A stretch of 64,000 bases of DNA. Source: Mariniphaga sp964559175 (GTDB taxonomy: Bacteria > Bacteroidota > Bacteroidia > Bacteroidales > Prolixibacteraceae). A model generated the notes under the pieces. The model saw nothing but the letters and a program-made list of their open reading frames with translations, was not told the DNA's origin and made no database searches. The stretch is taken from the NCBI GenBank assembly GCA_964559175.1, contig CAZLGT010000001.1, positions 62,001 to 126,000 on the forward strand. The letters are read 5' to 3'. Every line of letters begins with the position of its first letter. The stretch's first letter is position 1. Positions 56,026 to 64,000 of this stretch are shown here, one piece after another. The translations under genes were made by a program, and so were the position numbers.

Positions 56026-56592
56026 CTATAATCTGAAAATAGGAATATTGATATCCAGCTTTATCAGTGAGCGCCGGTGTTTAATCAACAATCCCCGGTC
56101 ACCGTCTCTTAACATAAAATCAGTTTTATTGATGCCTTGCTGGTAGTTCAGGAAAATTTTCACGCGGTTCAAATCGTAGCCCACGCCTAATTGTCCGTTG
56201 ATTTCAAACTTTTCCCTTTCAATGTTTTTTCCCAGCAGCCAGGCTCCCGAAAGGCCTGCTTTTACCATCCAATTTTTGTTCAGCTTTAAACCACAATTAA
56301 CGGGCAATTCCAGGGAATTTAAAGACATGTCAACATTTAAAAATAGTTCATCTATTGCCGTTTTCCTGTAATTAAAGAGCAAGCCGGTTTCAACAAACTG
56401 CCGGGTGAAAACCGGTTTTAAAAAATACACGCCGCCATGTGCAGAAAGGGTGTTGGTGAATTCAAATTCATTTTCAAGATCGCCGGTATTGAAATAACCG
56501 CCTCCGGCCACCAGTCCAATTTCAAATTTTTCCTGCCCGTGCAATAATACTGTTACCAACAATGCCAATGTAAATAGAAATGCTTTTTTCAT
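56026..56592 (-). CDS. Outer-membrane beta-barrel protein (PorT/OmpW-like)
   Basis: A 188-residue protein with a signal peptide (MKKAFLFTLALLVTVLLHGQ) followed by alternating strands (FEIGLVAGGGYFN, TLSAHGGVYFLK, RQFVETGLLFNYR, LGVGYDLNRVKIFLNYQQG) and a C-terminal aliphatic end. This matches the 8-strand outer-membrane barrels of Bacteroidota. It lies 12 bases after receptor 2 and belongs to its operon. Role unknown; possibly a receptor accessory. Confidence 0.8.
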   Translation of the reverse strand: MKKAFLFTLALLVTVLLHGQEKFEIGLVAGGGYFNTGDLENEFEFTNTLSAHGGVYFLKPVFTRQFVETGLLFNYRKTAIDELFLNVDMSLNSLELPVNCGLKLNKNWMVKAGLSGAWLLGKNIEREKFEINGQLGVGYDLNRVKIFLNYQQGINKTDFMLRDGDRGLLIKHRRSLIKLDINIPIFRL

Positions 56593-56604
56593 CTTTTTGT
56601 TTTT

Positions 56605-58923
56605 TTAAAATGTGTATTTAAACCCTACCGATGGAATAACCGGAAAAATGGAAACCTGTTTCACCTGTCCGCCCGGAGTTTTGTAATAGTACCACGGGTT
56701 CATGCGGTTATACACGTTGTAAACCGAGAACGACCAGGTATACGTTTTTCCATTCTGTTTTTTTCTTTTCGTGTTATAGCCCAAATCGAGGTGGTGAAAA
56801 ACAGGCATTTTCAAATTATTGGGATTATCGAACGATTGTTTTGACTGCTGCCAGTCGGGCACACCATGTGAATTTTCACTGCCTCCCGGCAAATACATTC
56901 CTTCGTATTCCACATCGGGCATGCTCAGGTTGTTGCCCGATTGTAAGGTAAACCCGAAGGAAACAGATTTTTCACGGTGTTCGTTTTTAAAAAGCCGGTA
57001 TTCACCCAACAAAGAAACATCATGCCGCCGGTCGTATTTGTGCGAAAACCAACGCCCCTGGTTAACTTCGCTGAATTGCCTTTCGGACCATGACAATGTA
57101 TAGGACAGCATTCCGGTAAGTTTTCCCTTAACTTTTTTGGCCATGAACTCAGCACCGTATGCCCGGCCCCGGCCAACTGAAATGTTCTCGTTCCATTTTG
57201 TATCCTGCGAACTCAGAAAAACAGCTCCTTCTTCAAAACGGATAACATCGTACATCCATTTGTAATAGGTTTCAAAACCGAACACATAATTTGATAAATG
57301 TTGCTCAATACCAGCCGATATTTGCCGGCTTTTCTGTGGTTTCACCTCATCGGTTGACGCCACCCACAAGTCGGTTGGCATGCCCAGCGATGAGTTGGAC
57401 AACAGGTGAATAAACTGGGTCATTTGGGTGTAGGAAGCATTGGCGGAAAAACCGGTGTGCGACCGAAATTTTAATGCTGCTCTCGGCTCAAAATGGTTGT
57501 AGGTTTTTTCTCCTGTAATATAAGTTGCGCCCCTCATTCCCAGGTTCAGGTTGAATTTACCTGCCTTCAGGTTATTTTCTGCAAAATATTCAAAATGAGC
57601 CGAATTGTTTTTTTGTTCCTCATTTAAAGAAATATCTGAATCGATTCCTTTCATCTGTACAATATTGGGCGCAAATTGCATGCGCGATGCTTTGCCACCA
57701 AACCTCAATGTGAATGCCGGCGAAAGGTACCAGTCGAAGTCTGCTTTCAGCGTTAAATCCTGCATATCAGATATGGCCCGGAACACAACTTTTTGTTCGC
57801 CTGATCCTGAGCTGCCGAGGTTATTGAGCTGATATTGGCTATAGTAGGCTGAAATATTTGAAAACAGTTTTGGTGAAAAAATGTGGTTCCAGCGAAACAC
57901 CGAAGTAATGTTTCCCCAGTTGTAACGGAACTTGCTGTTTGTGTCGTCGCGGTTATCGTTGTTATACTGACTGTCTTTTCCGGAATAGAAACTCAAATAA
58001 ACTCTGTTTCTGTTGTTGATTATCCAGTTTGTTTTTGCATTAAAGTCGTAAAAATAGTAGCCGTAATTGCCATCCCGTTCTATTGCCGACTGATACAAAA
58101 ACATGGGAATATCCAGTAAAGTCCTTCGTAGCGAAACGATAAATGCTGCTGTATCTTTTTTCAGGGGCGCCTCGTAGGTCATTCTTGCCGAAACCGGGCT
58201 GATTGAAAAAATTCCGTGCGAATCTTTCATGTTTCCCTCTTTCATCGAGATATCCAAAACTGAGGAGAGCCGGCCTCCGTAACGGGCAGGAATTCCGCCT
58301 TTATACATCGACACATCTTTTATGGCATCGCTGTTGAACACGGAGAAAAAACCGAAAAGGTGGTTGACATTGTAAACCGGTACGCCATCGAGCAATATCA
58401 GGTTTTGATCGTTGCTGCCGCCACGCACGTTAAAGCCGGCGCTGTTTTCGCGGGCCGATTTTATGCCCGGCTGAAATTGAAGGGTTTTTAGCACATCGCG
58501 CTCGCCGAGAATCACGGGCATCCGGTCTATTTCTTCCATGGCCGGGTTAAGAAAACTTAACGACGATAATTGCGAAGCGGCTTCGTCTGTCCGGTTTGCT
58601 TTCACTTTAATCTCTTCCAGTTCGATACCGGAGGGAAGCTGAAAGTTTATGGTTGTGTCGTTTTTTAAATCAATCTGTTTCGTTTGGGTTTTATAACCAA
58701 CAAACCGGCAGGTTAACCTGTAAGTGCCAACCGGCAATGTTAAACTGTAAAAACCGTAATTGTTGGTTGCCACACCCAGACCGGGGCCTGCAATCACTGT
58801 TGCGCCTGTTAACCGCTCCATGTCCGAAGCGCTTTCAACATACCCGCTAACGGTAAATTTTTTCTGCGCGAACACGGAAAAAGGAATAACCAGTAATAAA
58901 ATCAATATACTTCTCTTCATCAC
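56605..58923 (-). CDS. TonB-dependent receptor with carboxypeptidase-like N-terminal domain (receptor 2)
   Basis: A 772-residue receptor with signal peptide (MKRSILILLLVIPFSVFAQ). The N-terminal domain has GYVESASDMERLTGATV, the plug GFNVRGGSNDQNLILLDG and VYNVNHLFGFFSVFN, and the barrel ends VIPSVGFKYTF with a terminal Phe. It follows two DUF4249 genes (4-base gap) and precedes the barrel gene. The set DUF4249-DUF4249-receptor-barrel forms one uptake operon on the minus strand. Confidence 0.93.
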   Translation of the reverse strand: MMKRSILILLLVIPFSVFAQKKFTVSGYVESASDMERLTGATVIAGPGLGVATNNYGFYSLTLPVGTYRLTCRFVGYKTQTKQIDLKNDTTINFQLPSGIELEEIKVKANRTDEAASQLSSLSFLNPAMEEIDRMPVILGERDVLKTLQFQPGIKSARENSAGFNVRGGSNDQNLILLDGVPVYNVNHLFGFFSVFNSDAIKDVSMYKGGIPARYGGRLSSVLDISMKEGNMKDSHGIFSISPVSARMTYEAPLKKDTAAFIVSLRRTLLDIPMFLYQSAIERDGNYGYYFYDFNAKTNWIINNRNRVYLSFYSGKDSQYNNDNRDDTNSKFRYNWGNITSVFRWNHIFSPKLFSNISAYYSQYQLNNLGSSGSGEQKVVFRAISDMQDLTLKADFDWYLSPAFTLRFGGKASRMQFAPNIVQMKGIDSDISLNEEQKNNSAHFEYFAENNLKAGKFNLNLGMRGATYITGEKTYNHFEPRAALKFRSHTGFSANASYTQMTQFIHLLSNSSLGMPTDLWVASTDEVKPQKSRQISAGIEQHLSNYVFGFETYYKWMYDVIRFEEGAVFLSSQDTKWNENISVGRGRAYGAEFMAKKVKGKLTGMLSYTLSWSERQFSEVNQGRWFSHKYDRRHDVSLLGEYRLFKNEHREKSVSFGFTLQSGNNLSMPDVEYEGMYLPGGSENSHGVPDWQQSKQSFDNPNNLKMPVFHHLDLGYNTKRKKQNGKTYTWSFSVYNVYNRMNPWYYYKTPGGQVKQVSIFPVIPSVGFKYTF

Positions 58924-58927
58924 TTCG

Positions 58928-59794
58928 TTACAGTTTTATGATGGTTATGGCACATGCTCCAAAAATGCCGTAACCATTTTCAATGTTGGAATAGATTTGC
59001 ACGGGTTCTTTAAAAGGCAATTCATCCTCGCTGTTCATACGTGCTTTTACCGACGATTTTATGTATTTATCGTAGTGCTCGTCGGCTGAAAGAAAATTAA
59101 TTAATCCATCTGATACAGTTTCCAGCTTAAAAGCCATTTTCTCTCCGTCGTACCCAGTATCTGAGATGCGCACATAATAGTTATATGCAAAACCGAATTT
59201 TGATTCAGGTTCTGTACTTCGGTTAAAGTCATCAATAAACGGAGCTTTTATATTTTGAAAACCACCCCCTGTATTTGTAACTCCATGAACTGTACGTTTT
59301 TCATAAAGCCAATAATTGTTTTTTCCTGGCAAATCGTGAATTACAAAATTTATATCCAGCCAATACCATTCAGTTTGTTCGATACGCTTTAATGTATCAG
59401 GCGTAAATGTCACATCAGGTTTTTGCGGCACCATTGTTACGGCAGTCAGGTTTTCAAAATCAGGATGTATGACGATAATTTTATATTCATTCTGGGATTC
59501 AGGATAATAGTCCAAATAATAATTTCCTTCGCCAGCAGGAGTTAAGGTGCCCAGTTCCGTGCCGTTTTCATACAGGACAATAGTGGCATCGTCAATCGGT
59601 TGAAAGGTGCTGTCATTTTCGATATTTCTGGATAAAGTTAAACGGACAGTGATGGTGGAGTCGGGGTTTAATATGCAATTCAGGCTAAGTTTGGCAGGTT
59701 TGTCAAAATCGAACGTAACCTCTTTTTCGCAGGAGGGGAAAAGTGTTACTCCAAAAAATAATAACAATAATATATTCAATATATATTTTTTCAT
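58928..59794 (-). CDS. DUF4249 lipoprotein, downstream member of a tandem pair
   Basis: A 288-residue lipoprotein (signal ending LFPSC, then EKEVTFDFDKPAKLSLNCILNPDSTI). It is a close paralogue of the next gene upstream, with near-identical ends and a divergent middle (about residues 100-225). The C-terminus has PFKEPVQIYSNIENGYGIFGACAIT, the family signature. It lies 4 bases before receptor 2. Confidence 0.9.
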   Translation of the reverse strand: MKKYILNILLLLFFGVTLFPSCEKEVTFDFDKPAKLSLNCILNPDSTITVRLTLSRNIENDSTFQPIDDATIVLYENGTELGTLTPAGEGNYYLDYYPESQNEYKIIVIHPDFENLTAVTMVPQKPDVTFTPDTLKRIEQTEWYWLDINFVIHDLPGKNNYWLYEKRTVHGVTNTGGGFQNIKAPFIDDFNRSTEPESKFGFAYNYYVRISDTGYDGEKMAFKLETVSDGLINFLSADEHYDKYIKSSVKARMNSEDELPFKEPVQIYSNIENGYGIFGACAITIIKL

Positions 59795-59796
59795 TA

Positions 59797-60666
59797 CTAA
59801 AGTTTAATGGTGGTTATGGCACATGCTCCAAAAATGCCGTAACCATTTTCAATGTTGGAATAGATTTGCACAGGTTCTTTAAAAGGCAATTCTCCCTCGC
59901 TGTTCATACGTGCTTTTACCGACGATTTTATGTATTTATCGTAGTGTTCGTCAGCCGAAAGAAAATTGGTAGAAAGTCCTGTTTTACCATAAGTGCTAAA
60001 TCTGAGAATACTTTCATCATAACCTATATCCGATATTCTCACATAATAACTATAAGCAAAACCATATTTGGCTTCTGTATCGGTTTGCCGGTTAAAGTCG
60101 TCAATAAAAGGGGCATTTAAAGAGGAAGTGAAAAATCCACCCCCTGAATACGTAACCCCGTGCACAGTATGTTTTCCGTACAACCAGTAATTTGTGCGTC
60201 CGGGTGTATCGTGTATTTCGTAATGTACATCGAGCAAATAATAAAGCCCCTGCTCACTGTATTCAAGCGTATCCGGCCGGTGGTCAACAATGGGTTTTTG
60301 CGGCACTGCTGTTGAACCAGTCAGGTTTTCAAAATCAGGATGCAAGACAGCAATTTCATATTCACTGAGTGGTTCAGGAAAGTAGTCCAAATAATAATTT
60401 CCTTCACGAGCAGGAGTTAAGGTGCCCAGTTCCGTGCCGTTTTCATACAGTACAATAGTGGCATCGTCAACCGGTTGAAAGGTGCTGCTGTTCTCAATAT
60501 TTCTGGATAAAGTTAAACGGGCAGTAATGGTGGAGTCGGGGTTTAATATGCAGTTCAGGCAAAGTTTGGCAGGTTTGTCAAAATCGAACGTAACCTCTTT
60601 TTCGCAGGAAGAAAAAAGTGTTACTCCCAAAATTATTATCAATATGAATAAATAGTTTTCTCGCAT
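59797..60666 (-). CDS. DUF4249 lipoprotein, upstream member of a tandem pair
   Basis: A 289-residue lipoprotein (signal ending LFSSC). It shares EKEVTFDFDKPAKLCLNCILNPDST, FQPVDDATIVLYENGTELGTL and the C-terminal YSNIENGYGIFGACAIT with its neighbour; the middle differs. The 2-base gap to the next gene shows joint expression. Pairs like this may give a receptor two ligand-binding variants. Confidence 0.9.
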   Translation of the reverse strand: MRENYLFILIIILGVTLFSSCEKEVTFDFDKPAKLCLNCILNPDSTITARLTLSRNIENSSTFQPVDDATIVLYENGTELGTLTPAREGNYYLDYFPEPLSEYEIAVLHPDFENLTGSTAVPQKPIVDHRPDTLEYSEQGLYYLLDVHYEIHDTPGRTNYWLYGKHTVHGVTYSGGGFFTSSLNAPFIDDFNRQTDTEAKYGFAYSYYVRISDIGYDESILRFSTYGKTGLSTNFLSADEHYDKYIKSSVKARMNSEGELPFKEPVQIYSNIENGYGIFGACAITTIKL

Positions 60667-60685
60667 TTTTCATTGTTTCACAAAA

Positions 60686-60713
60686 TTTCGGACAGGAAAA
60701 CTCCTGTCCGAAA
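60686..60713 (-). terminator. Perfect hairpin between the DUF4848-like and DUF4249 genes
   Basis: TTTCGGACAGGA (60686-60697) pairs perfectly with TCCTGTCCGAAA (60702-60713) around loop AAAC. On the minus strand it follows the stop of the 60727 gene. Neither side has a long T run, so it may be an attenuator or an RNA-stability element rather than a strong terminator. Confidence 0.6.
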
Positions 60714-60726
60714 TCTTAAATAATTT

Positions 60727-61875
60727 TTAATAGCCTGGTACCGGATTATAAGGAAAGCTCGTTCCAGGGAAACCTGAATGTTCTGTATGATCAACATTAT
60801 ACAATGCTTCAACACCAAATCCCCTGAATGAGGTTAAAATGGAAATACTTACATCCGGAATAGCAAGCAATGGTGGAACATAATTCGGAATACCCGGATC
60901 CGGCATTCTATGTACATGCCAATATAACCCAATTGTGGCATGTGGTTTTACCTCCGGGCTTACCACAGGGCTATAAGGGTTAAACTCCGATGTTGGCTCA
61001 TTCCCGACTTTTACAGCTAAATCATCAAAAATGTACGTTGTTTTATAATCTTTCCAACTACCAAGCCATGATTTTTTCTGACCTCTTTGTTTGAAATAGA
61101 CGTTATAGCCTCTAACCCAGTCCAGTTGGTTTGTCTGATAGTTGTACTCAGCATACCTGTATCTGTTTATTCTTAACTGATTATTAAGCCTTCGCGAGTC
61201 GTTTCCTTGTATTTTATGCCAAGGACTATCTGCACCATATGGAATATCTTCCGGAAAATCATGTATTAAATCATCCTCATTGTAGGTTGATTTTAGCCTA
61301 AGTTTGGGGTAAACAAACACATCGCCTTTTTCAACATTATCTTCTAAATTATTAAGGGCATTTATGTTCCCGTTTTTTATTACAATATGCTCACTTTTGG
61401 TGTATATAATCAAACTTTCACCAATTTTTACAAGGCCCTTATTATTCAATACCGGAATAAAATAATCGGTGACATAAGGATAGTCAATGGAACAATCATC
61501 AGGATCATTCTCATTGAATATTAGTTTTTCCTTGTATTTTTCTTTAAAGGCAAGAAATGCTTCATAAGTCGGCAACTCATCATACTTCTCAAACAGGGCG
61601 TCAAATTCAGCTCTTGCCGATTTGAATCCCAACTGGTTTTCCCATGTTTCTTTTCCAGAAGTTGTCATTTTGTTGAGCAAATTTACTACACTGTCTACTA
61701 CTTCAATGTTTTTAAACGCCAAATACCCATTTTCTACATAAACATCGGGTTGAACCACTTCCTGTGGTTGTACTTCGTCCGTCAGTTGCCGGTCGGTTAG
61801 TTCCTCTTTCTGGCATCCGCCAAAAGCTGCAATAATTGCTGCCATAACTACAAAAAATCCAATTTTTTTAATCAT
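60727..61875 (-). CDS. Bacteroidota lipoprotein (DUF4848-like), function unknown
   Basis: A 382-residue lipoprotein with lipobox AFGGC (MAAIIAAFGGCQKEELTDRQL). The N-terminal third has a helical segment (FKSARAEFDALFEKYDELPTYEAFLAFKEKY) typical of DUF4848 proteins; the middle is strand-rich with a repeated Tyr/Asn pattern (YRYAEYNYQTNQLDW). The C-terminus (GLYWHVHRMPD, YNVDHTEHSGFPG) is aromatic and Pro-rich. I cannot assign a role. It is not coupled to the DUF4249 genes (hairpin and 60-base gap). Confidence 0.6.
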   Translation of the reverse strand: MIKKIGFFVVMAAIIAAFGGCQKEELTDRQLTDEVQPQEVVQPDVYVENGYLAFKNIEVVDSVVNLLNKMTTSGKETWENQLGFKSARAEFDALFEKYDELPTYEAFLAFKEKYKEKLIFNENDPDDCSIDYPYVTDYFIPVLNNKGLVKIGESLIIYTKSEHIVIKNGNINALNNLEDNVEKGDVFVYPKLRLKSTYNEDDLIHDFPEDIPYGADSPWHKIQGNDSRRLNNQLRINRYRYAEYNYQTNQLDWVRGYNVYFKQRGQKKSWLGSWKDYKTTYIFDDLAVKVGNEPTSEFNPYSPVVSPEVKPHATIGLYWHVHRMPDPGIPNYVPPLLAIPDVSISILTSFRGFGVEALYNVDHTEHSGFPGTSFPYNPVPGY

Positions 61876-62189
61876 TTTTGTAACGTTTTATGGAGCGGAA
61901 AGCGCTAACTTCCCGCTCCGGTTTATAAAATAAGACCTGCAACCCGGTCCGGAGACCAAATTGGTATAGAAGGGCTGGGTTGCTTTTTGCCCCTGGGTTT
62001 ATATTGTTTTTAGCTGAAAGTGGAATTTGGTTCATGTTTATTTTATCATTCGGTGCGCGGCCCGGGTTTATTGTCGTTTATAAATATATTCCTTTTTTAA
62101 CAAAAAGGTAACCCTGAAAATTTGATAAAAATATATGGGGGGGGTAATTTGGAATTTTCATAAGTAAATTGCTTGTTTTGAAATATTAC
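61876..62189. other. Intergenic region with two hairpins and a G8 run
   Basis: Between receptor 3 and the lipoprotein gene. Hairpins: GGAGCGG (61892-61898) with CCGCTCC (61913-61919), and GCAACCC (61939-61945) with GGGTTGC (61977-61983). A run of eight G lies at 62137-62144. No gene. The hairpins fit a terminator for receptor 3 or a leader of the 61875 gene. Confidence 0.5.
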
Positions 62190-64000
62190 CTACCACCTGT
62201 ACGTAAACGAAATCGACGGAATTACCGGGAACAGTGTTATCTGTTTCATCTGGTCGCCTTTTTTGTAGTAATACCACGGATTGAGGCGGTTGTAAACATT
62301 GTAAACCGAAAAATTCCAGATGTAGCTTTTCCCGGCATTTTGCCGCTCAATGCGGTAAGAAAGGTTGAGGTGATGAAAATCGGGCATCTGGTAATTGTTC
62401 ACTGAATTGATTAAACTGCGTCGTGCAAACCATTCGGCATTGTAACGGGAGCCTTCCATCAACGGCAGCGGAATGGCCTGGTATTCCTGTTCGGCCAGTG
62501 TAATGTATTTACCCGAAGCATAACTGAAGGTGGCCGAAAAGTCTTTGGTAATGGTTTTGCCTTTTTTCTGTTTCTCGCCCAGGTTCCAGTTTGCATTTAT
62601 GTTAAGCTGATGGCGGCGGTCGTAGGTATAAGGAAATGTCCGCCCAAAATTGATTTCAGTGAATTGGCGGGTGCTTTTGGAAAGCGTGTAAGTAATCCAG
62701 CCGGTTAAGCTGCCTGTAGTTTTTTCAGCCATCAGTTCCAGTCCGTACGATGTTCCCCGGCCCTGTTCCACGTAGTCTTCCCAACTATCGCCGCGTTCTT
62801 TCGCGGCCAGGGTTCCTTCCCTGTACTGCACCACGTCTTTCATGTTGGTGTAAAACACTTCGGTTGAAAACTGGTAGTTTTTTGGATTCCAAAATACGCC
62901 TGCCGAAAATAAATCGGAAGTGCCGGGTTTGATTTTTTTGGTGGAAGAAACCCAGAGTTCGGTGGGGATGCCCAGCGTGGTGTTCTGCAACTGATGCAAA
63001 AACTGTTTCATGCGCGACCACGAAACTTTGCCTGAAACCTGCTCCGAAAAGAGGTACCGCACCGACGCCCTTGGCCGCACGCTCCAGTAGTTTTTTCCAC
63101 CGGTTGACAGGTTACCTGCACGAAAACCGATGGCGCTTTTTGTTTTATCCGTTATGTTTAGTTCAGTTTCGGCATAAATTTCGGCAATAAAATTCCGGGT
63201 AAAAACGTCGGTGTTCAGTTTAAAAGAGGAGGAATCGGACCGGTAGGAAATAATTTCGGGACTGAACTGCTGTATGGAGAACTCGTAGCCCAACCGGAAC
63301 GTTTTTTCCGCTGCGGGGTACCAGTCGAAATCAGCCTTTGTGGTCCAGTCGTTCAGGTTGTTGTACCCTTTATAAACTTCGCCGCCTTTTCGGTCGAACT
63401 CATTCAGGTACATTTGCCTGAACCGGCTGTTGTATGCCGAAAAATTGGCAAACAGTACGGGCGAAAAAATACGATTCCAGCGCAAAACCGAGGTCAGGTT
63501 TTGCCAGTTGTAACTGAACCTGGTGTAGTCTTTCAGGCGGGTGCCGCCGTCTTCCATATTGTAAGCATCGCGGCCGGTGTAAAAGCTGAGGTAAACCCGG
63601 TTGCGCGGATTAACCACCCAGTTGGTTTTGGCGTTGATGTCCCAAAATCCGTAGGTTAACACCTGTTCGCCCTGTCCTTCCAGTTTTTGGGCGGCCAGTA
63701 ACAGGGCATCGAGCCAGGTTTTCCGGGCCGAAACCATAAACGAAACTTTTTCCTTTACCACCGGCCCTTCCAGGATAAAACGCCCGGCAATGGGGCTGAG
63801 CGAAAACGTACCGGTTTGTTTGTGCAGGTTGCCCTCTTTCATGCTTACATCGAGCACCGAACCCAGCCGCCCGCCAAACCGTGCAGGCAGGTTGCCCTTG
63901 TAAAGCCGGGTGTCTTTAATAGCGTCGTTGTTAAAGGCCGACATAAATCCCCACAGGTGGTTTACGTTATACACCGGCACGCCGTCGAGGTGGATTAACG
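62190..64000 (-). CDS. TonB-dependent receptor, N-terminus beyond the window (receptor 3)
   Basis: The frame is open to the window end, so the gene starts outside. About 603 residues are seen: the plug end (IHLDGVPVYNVNHLWGFMSAFN, shown in part), then the barrel with many strands and a C-terminus SISFTYRW. It is closely related to receptors 1 and 2. Its last about 200 bases are the source or sibling of the two stubs at 51210 and 55803. Confidence 0.9.
   Translation of the reverse strand, partial: LIHLDGVPVYNVNHLWGFMSAFNNDAIKDTRLYKGNLPARFGGRLGSVLDVSMKEGNLHKQTGTFSLSPIAGRFILEGPVVKEKVSFMVSARKTWLDALLLAAQKLEGQGEQVLTYGFWDINAKTNWVVNPRNRVYLSFYTGRDAYNMEDGGTRLKDYTRFSYNWQNLTSVLRWNRIFSPVLFANFSAYNSRFRQMYLNEFDRKGGEVYKGYNNLNDWTTKADFDWYPAAEKTFRLGYEFSIQQFSPEIISYRSDSSSFKLNTDVFTRNFIAEIYAETELNITDKTKSAIGFRAGNLSTGGKNYWSVRPRASVRYLFSEQVSGKVSWSRMKQFLHQLQNTTLGIPTELWVSSTKKIKPGTSDLFSAGVFWNPKNYQFSTEVFYTNMKDVVQYREGTLAAKERGDSWEDYVEQGRGTSYGLELMAEKTTGSLTGWITYTLSKSTRQFTEINFGRTFPYTYDRRHQLNINANWNLGEKQKKGKTITKDFSATFSYASGKYITLAEQEYQAIPLPLMEGSRYNAEWFARRSLINSVNNYQMPDFHHLNLSYRIERQNAGKSYIWNFSVYNVYNRLNPWYYYKKGDQMKQITLFPVIPSISFTYRW

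Noticed and set aside
62137..62144. G8 run as a phase-variation switch
   Set aside because: It lies about 50 bases downstream of a receptor stop and not in a visible promoter; no evidence of switching.

Overview
The window is a chromosomal segment of a Bacteroidota bacterium, probably an anaerobic or microaerophilic marine/sediment member of the Bacteroidales-Marinilabiliales group (inference). The evidence is TonB-dependent receptors with N-terminal carboxypeptidase-like domains paired with DUF4249 lipoproteins, FAS1 lipoproteins, a fused ResB-CcsA cytochrome c assembly protein, a DUF4924 protein, TAnnTTTG-type -7 promoter boxes, few Shine-Dalgarno sequences and a tRNA without an encoded CCA.

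Layout. 1-1113: end of an alcohol dehydrogenase and a nitrilase-family amidase. 1182-5636: a compact six-gene minus-strand operon with two NifX/NifB-like cofactor proteins, two MinD-type ATPases carrying ferredoxin domains, an MFS transporter and a metallo-beta-lactamase-fold hydrolase; it resembles the Desulfovibrio orange-protein (ORP) locus. 5868-13557: tRNA-Pro(CGG) whose 3' end is repeated twice downstream, bounding an AT-rich integrated element. The element carries a tyrosine integrase, an HTH/excisionase-like protein, a filamentous-phage gene II/X-like replication protein, three unknown genes and a GLUG-repeat lipoprotein as cargo. 13670-25313: housekeeping genes (smpB, udk, manA, engB, prs, rplY, pth, an S4 protein, ccsBA), with a strongly structured leader before rplY. 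25509-31723: a ferredoxin followed by a tightly overlapping four-gene operon of radical SAM protein, DUF116 fused to a polyprenyl synthase, a half-size squalene-cyclase-like protein and a full-size class II terpene cyclase-like protein with a DxDD motif. This is the best candidate for an undescribed pathway. 31747-32731: a Xre-RES toxin-antitoxin pair with tandem operator-like repeats. 32807-44636: PLP amino-acid lyase or racemase, nicotinate phosphoribosyltransferase, purA, a Fur regulator, RelA/SpoT, a glycosyltransferase, a Nudix hydrolase, miaA, a pRiA4b ORF-3-like protein and a MacB/FtsX permease. 44737-48831: both subunits of methylmalonyl-CoA mutase. 49571-51113: two fasciclin proteins. 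51210-64000: a duplicated and partly decayed outer-membrane uptake region with three TonB receptors (one cut by the window end), three DUF4249 lipoproteins, one intact and one decayed beta-barrel, and two short 3' stubs of TonB-receptor genes.

How they work together. The cyclase operon could build a long all-trans prenyl diphosphate, cyclise it and modify it by radical chemistry, with reducing power from the ferredoxin next door. The TonB/DUF4249/beta-barrel genes look like duplicated copies of one uptake module at different stages of decay. The tRNA-Pro site appears to have been invaded more than once.

All calls come from reading the sequence; no database search was possible. Starts were moved inward from the longest open frame where a family N-terminus, signal peptide or promoter position supported it.
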